A DNA stretch of 64,000 nucleotides from Coffea arabica (taxonomy: Eukaryota > Streptophyta > Magnoliopsida > Gentianales > Rubiaceae), in contig NC_092312.1 in NCBI RefSeq assembly GCF_036785885.1, positions 17,254,001 through 17,318,000 of the forward strand, in the 5' to 3' direction. The notes under the pieces are model-generated. The model did not search any database and was not told the DNA's origin. It saw only the letters and a list, made by a program, of their open reading frames with translations. The position numbers and the translations under genes are program-made. Positions 33,602-46,141 of the stretch are shown piece after piece (within the stretch, counting starts at the first letter, position 1; each line of letters begins with the position of its first letter).

Positions 33602-36600
33602 ATGTTTTCGTGGAACATCGCCAAGTCGGCGGAGGCGATGTTCTCGCGGTGGGCGATAAAGAGATTATGCAAGTTTTTGTTGAAGAAGAAGTTGGGGAAA
33701 ATCATACTTGGTGACGTTGATCTTAAGCAGCTCGATGTTCAGCTCTCCGCCGGCACTGTTAAGCTCACTGATCTTGCTCTTAACGTTGATTATCTCAATC
33801 ACAAGGTACTTAAGCAGTTCTATGTTCATTATTTCTGCCTGCTGCGGCTTCTCTAGTCATTCTTGTAAAAATTCCAGCTTTTTTTTTTCAATTATCCTTT
33901 TTAGCTATATGGATGGCTATTCTATTTGTTTTAAAAGTTAAAGCTTGTTGATTTTGCGGAGAAAATGGGTAGGGCTTATTTAATTGCTTGCGTACTGGTA
34001 GAATTTTGGCTAGGGATATTAGTTTTTGAATGTTGAAAAGTTTCACTAAGCAGTAGGATATAAAACCGGAGTTATAACTATCATATTTTGCTCTCCCGGG
34101 GTTTAGTTGAGTGCCAACAAACTGAATAACAATAAAGCAGCAGTAGAGACGAGCTAAAAAAGAAAGTTGCAGTTGAGAGTGGAAGTGACTATGCGGTGAT
34201 TATCCTTCAAAATGGTGACGTGACATCTCCTACCCCACCCCCCCTCTCCCCCAAAAAAAACTGAAAACCAAAGGGAAAGAAAAAGGGAAATGCTTTTTGT
34301 TATAGATGTTACCAATTTTAATCGCTCCATGATTGGCTGTAAAGCAATCTTTTCCTGTTTAAGTTTTCTACTTATACAACTTTTGAGTTGATGGCATTGA
34401 ATTGCTTGTACTTTCCAACTCGTGACTTTCTTGTTCATAACGAAAAAAAATCAGACTAGAAAGGGAATAAAAAGAATATTTTGATCATCATGTGTTTCTT
34501 GTTCTTTCAGTTTGGTGCTGCTGCAGCAGTTATGGTGAAAGAAGGTTCAATCGGTTCTCTGTTATTAACATTACCTTGGAGCGGCGATGGCTGTCGAATT
34601 GAGGTTGATGAACTTGAGCTCATCATTGCTCCTGGTGGAGCAAGTGTTTTGCATGATGGTTTGGAAACTCGCAATTTTGGTCAAAACAACAATCATCCTG
34701 CCAATCATGACTCGAGAAAGCTGGAGAATGATTCAGGATCAAGTGGTGGTGTTACGCATACCTCAGTAGATGTTCACGAAGGAGTTAAAACCATTGCCAA
34801 GATGGTAAAATGGTTGCTTAGTAGCTTTCATGTGAAAATAAAAAGATTGATTGTGGCATTTGATCCCTGTATAGTGGAGGAAACGAATAAAAGATTTAGT
34901 CGAAGTTTGGTACTTCGAATTTCTGAAGCAGAATGTGGAACATGTATATCTGAAGATCCAGATCCTCATTTGATGGAAGAAGCCAAAGATAATTTTCTTG
35001 GTTTAAGTCGACTGACCAATTCCTTTGAATTTCAGGGAGCAGTTCTTGAATTGCTACAAATAGATGATGTGGAACACCAGAGTACATGTGCATGTGCTTC
35101 AGGAATCAATTTTGGAGAATGGTTTTCAGACCGCTGCCAATCAACTGCTATGACTCCAATTATTACTGGACAAAACGGTGGTTTTTCTGGGCACCTAAAA
35201 TTGAGTATACCTTGGAAGAATGGTTCCTTAGACATACGCAAGGTGGATGTAGATGCTTACATTGAACCTCTGGAATTAAGATTTCAGCCAAGTACTGTTG
35301 CATGGTTTATATGTTTGTGGGACATGTTTAAAGACATGGGTTCGACAAGTGGGAGTGAGATGCTTTGCAAAGCAACAGATACTGTTTATGATAATGCTGC
35401 ATTAAATTATACGTCTTCAATGCCAGATGTTCGTTCACTTAATGCAGATAAGGTGCTAGAAGAAAATGATAATTCGTTGGTTAACTGCAACTCTTTGCTT
35501 GAGGAAGAATGCCGACTGGAAGCCCTATTATCAGAATTTCATCTTATATCAGATTGGGTAGGTAGAAGCCAGAAAGACGAACCTGATTTTGGGGAGAGGT
35601 TGGTATCATGTTGGTTCTGTTTTGCTCATCTTAAATGTGCTCAAGATGTATACTTTCAGCTCTTGCATCAAACATGCCTAAGTTTAGTTGTGTTAGAATT
35701 ATTTTCTACAGGCTAATGCTAAACAAACCCGGAAAATCTACTTGTGGAACCGACTAAGTGAATGCAGAATTGTTGTACAGGATATGTAGAAATTTAAACA
35801 AAAAGATGATCAAAATTTAACTGAACTCTATGTCTCCAACAAAAGGTGCCTAATCAGTTAGCTGAATTATCATTCCATTTTGGATATGATGCATTAGATC
35901 TGATGCTCATATTCTCAGACATTCTTTTTCGAGCAAACTATTAGAGCTTTCATTATTCAGAAAAGAATCAGCTTGAAACAGATGTTTGGACCTCAGTCCT
36001 CAGACATGGTTGTTTGCCTGTTCCATTTTGGTTCTCCATTCCCCTTGCTATGCTTTATGAGTTATGTGATTTGTTGTTTGCAGTGTGTACCAGTTTTTTG
36101 AATGTTTTGATGAGTTGAGAAGTTCACAATCAGCTTTGGGCCAAAGTGGGATGTGGAACTGGACCTGTTCTGTTTTCAGTGCTATAACTGCCGTATCCAA
36201 TCTTGCTTCCGGATCTTCACCTATTCCACCTGGTATGTGATTGACTCTGCGCGCATAGTATGTGTAAGAAATGCCATAAAAGAATAATGGCCCACCACAG
36301 ATCTGAGCACAACTTTGTAGTTGTAGGCTTATGCATTTCACAGTTGTACTACTCATCTGCCCCTTTTCTATGCAAATTGGGTTGATTTTCTCACACAACA
36401 AATACTTATGTTCCTTATGCCATATCATTGAGGTGTGCAACATCTGGTTGCCCTATAGCAATTTTTTCGTAATATTTTTTAGCGGCATGCTTGCATGCTT
36501 GTCATTTTCTTCTTCTTTTCATTATTTGGTGGGGTTTTCTCTCCACAAGGGAGTTGGGGTAGGGATTTATTTGAAATGACTGTGGTGTGGTATAGTTAAT

Positions 36601-39600
36601 TTTTATGATATTTTTTGTTACCAATTAGCATGGGTGGAACGGGGAACTATGGAATATGGCATACTTGTTCCAATTTGTAAAATGTTGTGAATTTTGCAAT
36701 AGTTCTGCTGGTAATACCAATTAGTTTTGTTGCTATCAAGATATGCTTGCAAGAGAGACGTTGTTTATCAGTTATTGATAGTCTTTTATGCCCTTGTGCA
36801 GTACAGCAGCATGTCGAAACTAATCTCAAGGTGACTGTTGCAAGAATATCTATCCTTTTTTCCTTCTTTGACAAAAAGCCTGAATATTCCTGTTACGAGA
36901 GGGAAAATCAAGCCAAGGCTGCTCAGTATGTTCATTATCTGGATATGAAGTTCCTAGACCTGCTACTTGTCTTGCAGGTAACTTTACAGTCGCCAACCCA
37001 CAACCAGAAGGAAAAATTTTCTTGTTGAGCTTTAGTTTTTACAAACATTTTATGTCTTCCTTTCATTACTTTATATTAACAGTCGGAATTTGATAAGCTC
37101 AACAGGTATGTCCTGAAGAGATTAATTTTGAGGCAACAGTCCAGCATATAGAACTGGATGATCATTTTTCTTCTGAGAATGACAAAATAGATCCTAAGTT
37201 GCAAAATGAAAGTGTAACAGCGAGCAGTCTGACTGATTTAATTCAAGTAATGCAAGATGCTGTTCAAGATGCTCTAATTCCCTTTAGCTCATCAGGTGAA
37301 TATGCTGGAATGGTTAGTAGGAGAGGTTTTGATGTGGATGTTCAACCTAGTATGGTTGCATCGAATGCTTGTAGCTGTATTACCAGTTGTGAGTGCATTG
37401 ACATGGATAATGTTGTGAAGGTGGCTTTATTTAAAACTTCGGGCATCAGCCGGTGCCAAGTCACTGTCAGTACTGGTACATCTGCTAATTTTGTTTTGGG
37501 GCCAGTCTCTTTTACATTAAGTTTGCCACCATGTGTTTTATGGGCAAACTTTGGTCTGGTTGATAAGGTGTCAGATCTTCTAAAAGAAGTTGGAGCTTGT
37601 AAAATGAGTCATGGAAGGAATAATTTTGCATCTAAGACGATTTTTAGTGAGAAAGAATTATATTCTCAGGAGAATGAAGAAAAGAATTCCCATGGTCGTG
37701 TCTCGTCTATTCCATCAGATGAAAGTCTAAGGGGTAATATATGCCTTTCAAATGCAAGGATAATACTCATGGCAGGTTACTATTCCTTCAATCAGTTTCT
37801 AGCTCTTGATTTCTCTTATCCCCAAAAGTTTGGGGACAAAAATCCCAAGGCCTCTGAGCCTGCATCTGGCACTAGTTTGAGTGAAGGAGGCTTGCTAGAG
37901 AATTCTAAATCCTTGCAATTGAGTTGGAAGGATCTTGCTGTCTACCTGATTACCTCTGATCCTGGTGAGAATGGTGGAATTGAGTTATCCAATGTGTTGA
38001 AGTGGAAGTTTTCTGCTCACATGATTATGTCCATTGCCAATGAAACTAGCCAATTATCCGCCATTAGTATGTTCTGGCAGGATGGTTCGACTGGTCCATG
38101 GATAACTAGGAGAGCTAAGCTTCTGGCTACTTCAGGGAACTTGAATAACAGACAGAGATTCACGGGAAAAGATTATGAGTTTGCTTCTGTAACTTCTGCC
38201 AAGGACATGGAAGAATCTGACAATCACGCTAAACAGGAGATGGTTTTGAGCTCTGGATCTTTCATACACGTGCTGCTGTCTCCTGTTATGGTCAATCTTG
38301 GTAAGGCTCACTACGATAGCCTAATATGTCTGCTGCATCAGCTGGTTAATTGTTTGTCATGTATGGCCTCTGATACACTGAAGGAAGAATCTAGTATATC
38401 TCAGACATCTATCTTGGTTGATTGTGATTCAGTTGGAATTGCTGTCTGTATGGAAGAAAAAGTAGATACTAAAAGTTCAACCCAGAGTGAGCTTCCTGGT
38501 TCTTGGCATGGTTTTAGACTCAAAATTCAGAAATTTGAGTTGCTTTCTGTTTCAAATATTGGTCGAGTGAGGGGTGCTAAATTTGTTTGGATGTCGCACG
38601 GGGAAGGCAATTTGTCTGGTTTTGTTACTGGAGTTCCTCATGAAGAGCTGCTTCTCATCTCATGCAGCAACTCAACCATGGGGCGTGGCGATGGAGAAGG
38701 TTCAAATGTTTTAACCCCAAGGTTTGCTGGGTCTGATATTGTACACTTGTGGAATCCAGATGAGCTTCATAGCTATATGTCCATTGCTGTGAGATGCAGT
38801 ACTATTGTTGCAATTGGTGGTCGTGTGGATTGGTGGGAAGCAATATCTTCCTTTTTCAGTGTGCCCTGTCGAGAAATTGAACAAACGGGTGAAAATAGTG
38901 TGCAGGAGGGGGGTTCTGAGAGCAGTGCACCTTTTCAAACATCCTTTATTCTTAATCTGGTAGATATTGGTGTGAATTATGAACCAAACATGTATCCGTG
39001 TGCCAGCACGGATGGTTTAGACGTTGAATCTTCTTCTGGCATGGTCAGCAAAGCTGCTGATGATCAATATATTGCTTGTTTATTAGCAGCATCTTCTTTC
39101 ACACTTTCTAGTAATAGCATATCTGATTCCTCTGTTGGTGTATATAATATTAGGCTGCAAGATCTGGGTCTGCTTCTTTGTCCTGTATCTGGACCTAAAA
39201 CTTCTGGCAGTAATTACAGCGTAGAGCATCTCAGCAGGGCTGGCTATGTTAAAGTTGCTCATGTGGCACATGTTAAAGCTCTTTTGAAAACTTATTCTAA
39301 AGGGGACCCCAGGTGGGAAGTAGAATCATCAGATCTACGTATTGTTGTAGGTACCTGTTCTGACACTGCATGTGGTTTGATTCGTCTGGGAGCCCAACTC
39401 CAGCAGCTGTTCGCACCTAACTTGGAGGATACACTTGTGCACTTGCAGACTAGGTGGAATGATGTTCAAGGGACAACTGAGGATGCTCAGATTGGGACAC
39501 ACCTTGGTGGTGCTGCTCTATCAGATATTGAGGGGCAAAATTTAGGGGCAAATAGTAGCTCATGTAGAAGCAATCTGATGGATGAAATTTGTGAAGATGC

Positions 39601-42600
39601 ATTTCAGCTGGTTGGAAATGCTGATGGCCAGAGAGATTATGATGATAGAGAGTTTAATATGTCAATCAATGATAATGTTCTTGGTGAACCAAGTGAACTG
39701 AGTGCCAGCAATGGTGAACATTTTGCTGGTTGTTTCCCCTTTTCTGAATCAAATCCAGTTGTTGGACTGGAAAATAATGGGGCATCATTTCAACATGAAA
39801 ATGTTCCAGAGTTTATTGAAGAATATTTCTTGTCAGATCTACGCCCTCTGTCAGGAGTTTCCTTTACTTCCCAGTTACCAAACGAACTTCACTGTAAAGC
39901 TGGTATCACAGGCAGTGGGGAACTGCCATACAGAAACAATGGTTGGTATGGGAACACTTCTTTAAGAATTGTAGAAAACCATGTTTCAGAGGTCAATGAT
40001 CAAGCTAATCCCGGGCAACTAGAGAATAGTGAGTCTTCCAGTGGTTGCACTGAACTTGATGATCATGGCAGAATAAAGGGGTGCATACTTCTCAAGAACA
40101 TGAATATAGTTTGGAGATTATATGCTGGTTCTGACTGGAGTAATATTCAGAAAAGTCAGGAGCATTCTACTTCTGGACGGGATGCAACAGTTTGTTTAGA
40201 GATCTCACTGTCAAGGATGCAGATCCAGTATGATATTTTCCCTGATGGTGGATTACGTGCATCTCAGCTGTCTCTTGCCATTCAGTATATCCGCGTGAAT
40301 GATAACAGCAAAAATGCACCATGGAAACTGGTCAGTCTTCGATGTGATTTAACTTTTACCTGGTTCAAGTTTGCTGTTTTATCATGCGGCCCAGTGTCTG
40401 ACTCCTTATTTTATTCTTTTGAAGGTGCTTGGATATTATCAATCAAAAGATCATCCTAGAAAATCTTCTTCAAAAGCTCTTAAGATGGATTTAGAATCTG
40501 TCAGACCAGACCCTTCAACTCCTTTGGAGGAATATCGGTATGCATTTTGTTTCTCTGAAGCTTTTTGCTTCACTGTTTCATAAAAAGGCATTATTACTCA
40601 CTTGTTTCAGCTGAATTTAGGATCTGGCAGACCCTTGTTTGCTTTTGGGGGGACATTAATATGCATTTTCTTTCTATAATTATTTTTCTTCATCTTTCTA
40701 ATATGAAGGAAATAGTAGTTAGTTCATTTGTTTTTTCTCCGTAACATAATTACTTGCTCTTTTCATGTTGTGCTTCTGTATGTTCCTGATGGAGTTGCAG
40801 TATAGTAACTCATATATCACACCACTTTTATATCTATGCTTATGGCAAACATATATTGAGGAAATTAGATAATCATTCACGCCATCCACATATGTGCTAG
40901 AAACTGCTTGAAGGTTTTCTGTTTTTCTTTAACGTAATCTTTCTGTGGTGCTATTTTTTTCTTTAATCTAATATATGACCATTAATCCAGCTCTGTGCTT
41001 TTCCATCTTTTTTAGGATAACTAGGGACTAGGGAGAAAATTCTTAAGTTTGTATTTGCCTCTCCCTTTTGCTCATGCAGCGTACAGTCTTTGAATATAAG
41101 CAACCCCACAGCGAAAACTTGAGTTGTGAGGGTCTCCCCACCTCAAAATTTAAAGTATTGAATATGTCGCTGGGAAAAAGGACAGGAATTGTTGAGGATA
41201 TGAGAGTGGATTGATCTTAGACTGTTTCCTAATAAATGCATGTTTCTCTTATAGGTTGCGTGTTGCTTTTCTTCCAATGCGTTTGCATCTTCATCAAAGT
41301 CAGCTCAATTTTCTCATCAACTTCTTTGGTGGGCAAAGAACATCTATTAACTCACCCAAGAATGGCACTCATGATATGCTTGAAGCAGGAAAGGGATCAC
41401 ACAAGGCTGCAAGTCTCAGTGGACATACAATTGTTCAGGAGGCATTGCTTCCCTTTTTTCAGGTGAGTATTTTGAAATTGCTCTATTCTCAGGATATAAT
41501 AAATTGTTTCATTCTGGTTAATGATTAGCATGTTAGATCTTAAATGCAAATTATAAACATTCAAATGCTCACGGGGTAAGCAGGAAATCTGGAAAACACT
41601 AAACTTTGCTGTAATTATATGTCCTTCAGCTATTTGGTTTTTATAGGAAAGAACTGAAACTCTCCATATCATGGATTTGTATTTGGTAACTTCTGTAAGC
41701 GTTTGTGATTTTTCAGAATTGGACTTGTTCATTTTTCAGGCATTCACTGAATTTTTTCCTTCTCTTGCAGAAATTTGACATTTGGCCTGTCCTTATACGA
41801 GTTGATTATGTTCCATCTCGCGTTGATTTAGCTGCACTAAGGAGTGGGAAGTACGTGGAACTGGTGAACCTATTAACTTGGAAGGTAAAATTTTCATCTT
41901 TCTTGCTTTTACCCTTCCTTGCTGTGATTACTGAATTAAATGGCACACCTGAGTAAAAATAGTAATTGAATAACAGCCAGCATTTCATGTTAGTGTGTGT
42001 TTAGATCTCAGGTTTTCTGATGGAAAAAGTTTGAATTTGTAGTGTCCTTCACCTGCCTGTGGAGAAAACGCTTGATGCATAACTAGCTACATCATTTACT
42101 TGTTGAAACTAGAGTCCATTATTCGAATTCCTTATTCCAACACATCTTACTGACAGTTGGACACACTGACATGCAAATTTTTCTTTACACCATACTGACT
42201 TCACATCATTCAAATTCCTTGTTTCAACAAATCTTACTCATGATCGGACACATTGATATGCAAATTTTGCTTTTCCACTGGCCTTTTAAGAGAGGACCAT
42301 CTAGGCATGTAAATGCTTGATCTTTTGTCAGAATAGTTTAGGTTCCAATTGTAATTTTAATACCTCAAATTGAAAAGTTGTCATTTTTATGGTAAAGTGC
42401 TTCAAAGGGTCAACTTCCTAACAACAAAGTAAAATAATGTAGATTATATGAGTAGTGGGATATGTTGTCGTGGTAGTACCATTTTTCACTAATTCTTTCC
42501 CTTATCTGCTGGGATTGCTAATACGGATTACCATATGGACGATCAGAGTTAAGCTTTAGCTTTTGGTGCTTTACATGTTCTATTTGGTGGAATGCAATTG

Positions 42601-45600
42601 GATTCTTTGGTACATTTGGTACTTATATCCCGAACTTTTCACTTTGCACCAGCATTCAGAGTTATGGTGCATCTGTCAAGCGAAGATTTCATAAACCATT
42701 GGTGTATTTATTAGATGCATTTGTAACCGCCATTCAAGTTGTCTTCTCCCAGTGTCTGTGTTCTACATTTTTTCCTTCTCTTAATTGCTCTTTTAGGCTG
42801 ATTACAGCATTCGTATGCCCTTTTTGGTATTCTTTGAATGAGGATAATTTATATAGCCCAAGGTGAATGTAATTCTCTTGTTCAACAATTTACTATTTCT
42901 CCATCTTTGGTTATTACCAGGTAGGAACACTTAACTTGCGAGAATCTTAGTTCTCTTTTGGAACCATTTTGGCTTGAAAACTGAGTGTTCAACTTTCAAA
43001 TGATTTCTAATGCCAGGGGGTGGAGCTACAACTTAAGCATGTTCATTCAGTTGGAGTCTATGGCTGGAGCTCTGTGGGTGAAATGGTACTTGGGGAGTGG
43101 TTAGAAGACATCTCTCAAAACCAGGTTACTGCCATAGCTTAAAAGTGAACAAGCTTTTATACAACTTGTGGCCTCATTGTGCTTCCATAATAATGATTAT
43201 ATTTTTGTAGGTTCATAAATTGTTGAAAGGCCTACCTCCTATTCGATCACTGGTTGCCGTTGGTTCTGGTGCTACAAAGCTGGTGACTTTGCCCGTAAAT
43301 GGCTACAGGAAGGATAGGAGATTGCTCAAGGGTGTTCAGAGGGGTAAATAGTTCCTGGAAACAGATCTTATATATTTGAATCTTCCCTTTTAAATGGAGT
43401 AATATATGCATTGGATTGAGTTACCTTGCCTCAACTTCCCCCTGGCCTATGCAAAATACTATCTGCATTTTGAGCTTACTTGGTTATGCATCGGTCAGGA
43501 ATCATTTCAGTTATGCATGGGTCTAATATAGCTACCCTGGAAAATTAGATTCTGGTATTGTTAAGGCTAGTTTTTAGGAATTTCTCTCCGCTATCTGACT
43601 ACTGCACTTGTGACATTTTCTGCATTGCCTTTTCTGCTATTTACTAGATGATGGAAATAAACAGTAAGCTTTGTGTTTGTACCAGGTACAATAGCATTTC
43701 TTCGGAGTATTTCACTTGAAGCAATTGGTCTAGGAGTACATTTAGCAGCAGGAGCTCATGACATCCTCCTCCAGGCAGAATACATACTTACAACCATTCC
43801 ACCCTGCGTATCATGTCCTTTGCAAAGCAGAGCGAGTACTTCTGTTAGGTCAAATCAACCAGAGGATGCCCGGCAAGGAATCAAACAGGTGAATCTAGAA
43901 CCATTTTGAACTGTACTAAGGTATCCTATTTGTTTGTTTGAGATATGATTTTGGGTTGAAAGATGTATCCATTTTTATAAACACTAGTAAGCACGTGGAT
44001 ATATTTTTTTCAAAATATAAAACTTTTAATATATTAAATTTTGTACAAAACTTTGATTATTGGCATAATATAAACTAAGAAACTATATAATGAACAAAAT
44101 TAAGCAATTGGTAATTGTACAAAATGTTTATTGTGTACAAAATAATTAAAAGTTTATTGTGCATTTTACAGTTATAAAAACTCTGAAGATGGAAGATTAT
44201 CATATTTAAACTAAGTTGTTGGTATAATATTGACTAAGAAACCATATAATAAACAAAATTAAGCAGTTGCTAGTTGTAGAAAACGTTTTTAATATACACA
44301 GCAATTAAAAGTTTATTGAACTCTAAAGATGAAAGATTATCATATCTAAACTAAGTTGTTGCATATCTTACTTGGATTGTGACAGTAAGAAGAGGAAATA
44401 TTCTATGTTCTGTCAAACCTGTGTATACAACAAAACCTGAGCAAAATACATACTAAAACGTTATGATTTGGATACAACAAGTTTTTATCAATTTTAGTAG
44501 TTGTAAACCTTTTCTGTTATATTTTTATAATTATCGATAATTTTTTTGAAGTTTTCTTAGTCAATTTGTCCTAATATAGTGAATTTAATCATCAATTTAA
44601 CCTTTTGTTTTCTCATTAAGTGTTTATAACCTTTTGTCTTCTTATTAATTGTGATTTTCTTCTGAACCAATATGTGTATAAAATATAGTTAGCTTTAGGC
44701 CTTGTTTGGCGAGTTTTTGGGTGTTTATCTAAAACTTTACTGTAACTTACTGTGAAAGTTGTAGAAAAAAATTTTGGAGTATGTAAATTTTTGGATATTT
44801 TGAAGTATATAATTTAAAATTTTTGAGAAGTTTTTTGATATTACTGTAGTTAAAGTTGTTAAAAAACTTGTAGCAGACAAACTTGGCAAAAAACTTGCTT
44901 GCCAAACAAGGCCTTAATTATCATGTATAAGAATATAATAATTGGAGATAATTTTAACACACAATAATTGGAGATGAAGAAAATGATTGGTGAATATAAT
45001 TGTAAGTGGGCAGTTTTTAATTTTAATTACCAACATTTTTGAGATGTAATCTATTGAAACTTTTCATTTTTCTTATTAGTTTCATGATTGAAACGCAATA
45101 AAAGTCATGAGGTTAATTTAGGCATAACAAAAACTAAGATCAAATTATGCTTACACTCCTATTGCTGAAACTCATCATACTTTTTATATAGTAATGATGA
45201 TAGGAAATGATAGCTCCCGTTGCAAATGTGAGTTATAACGTGCTCTCTATCATTAGAGGCAAGTTTATTATCCACTTAAAGTTGACCATGCTGCAAGGCT
45301 GTTTCTGTTTGATATAACTGAAATTGGTATAAGCATGAAAGTAACTTTTCCCGTGACTGTAAGACCACTTGAAAGACTGTATGTTCAGGCTCTCTTATAG
45401 TGAGGACTTCATCTCTAATAGCGGGAGGGCTCAAACCCGGGACCTCTCACTTGCACACCCCCCCCCCTTCAAAAAAAAAAACTACCCAACCCATCCCTCC
45501 CCCCTCTTTGTTTTATCCCTTATTGACTCATTCTTTTCCTGATTAATCCACGGTTTGGGTACTTCAAAGGCTAAAGATATAAAGCGGATGTTTATACTTA

Positions 45601-46141
45601 TTGTATACTCTATTGCAATTAATTAACCTAATTGTGATGTGCATTGCAGTTGACATTTAGTGAATTTAAAATTTATTTTGCCTCTTGAAGCAATATGTGA
45701 TAATAACTCTCCTAAATAAATCTATCTTGGATTCTGATGTTTGTAATTTTTTAGGCTTATCATAGTATCAGTGATGGCCTTGGTAAATCTGCTTCTGCTT
45801 TAGTACGAACTCCATTGAAAAAATATCAACGGGGAGATGGCGTGGGTTCTGCTTTGGCAGCTGTTGTTCAAGCTACTCCTGTGGCAGCGGTAGCTCCAGC
45901 TTCTGCTGCTGCAGGAGCTATGCATTATGCTCTTCTTGGTGTGAGGAACAGGTAATCCCTACCTGATCCCAGCTGTAAAATGCATAATCTGTTTGTCGTC
46001 CAGAATTAGTAATGAGCTGTGCCTTTAAGTGATTAGAACTAATGTCGTTTTCATATGTTCTCCTGCAGCCTTGATCCAGAGCACAAGAAAGAGTCTTTGG
46101 ATAAATACTTGGGATCATCTCAGCAAAGGGAATTCATGTAA
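33602..46141 (+). CDS. ATG2: Autophagy-related protein 2 (ATG2), 1996 aa
   Basis: Bridge-like lipid-transfer protein that feeds phospholipid from the ER to the growing autophagosome, working with ATG9 and ATG18 at membrane contacts. Exons: 33602-33805, 34511-35598, 36084-36232, 36802-36977, 37106-40330, 40425-40537, 41255-41462, 41771-41884, 43017-43124, 43211-43343, 43686-43888, 45755-45951 and 46069-46141. All are in phase and end at TAA. The N-terminus ([20 protein letters not shown]...) is the chorein-like domain of plant ATG2, followed by [19 protein letters not shown]. Exon 5 (3225 bp) holds the variable middle. The C-terminal ATG2 domain carries [19 protein letters not shown] (about 1723-1741) and [20 protein letters not shown], in order as expected. 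Arabidopsis ATG2 is about 1,890 aa, so this copy is slightly longer, mainly in the middle. Intron 11 is unusually long (1,866 bp) and holds a MITE and a tandem repeat. Confidence 0.97.
44060..44369. repeat. Two-copy tandem duplication in ATG2 intron 11, period about 159 bp
   Basis: Both copies read TTGG(C/T)ATAATAT, ACTAAGAAAC, ATATAAT and ACAAAATTAAGCA in order, then AATTAAAAGTTTATTG and GAAGATTATCATAT. They differ by about one base in six. Confidence 0.7.
44698..44913. mobile_element. Tourist-like MITE in ATG2 intron 11 (216 bp)
   Basis: The perfect 13-bp inverted ends GGCCTTGTTTGGC are flanked by TTA on each side (44695-44697 and 44914-44916). Interior words such as CTAAAACTTTACTGTA link it to the outer MITE at 28280-31236 and the copy at 32216-32448. 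It lies well clear of both splice sites. Confidence 0.88.
45418..45500 (-). repeat. Possible SINE or tRNA-like B-box fragment
   Basis: On the minus strand the sequence reads GAGGTCCCGGGTTTGAGCCC, resembling the RNA polymerase III B box (GGTTCGANNCC) of plant SINEs. It is next to a C run and an A run. No A box or target duplication was identified. Confidence 0.3.
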
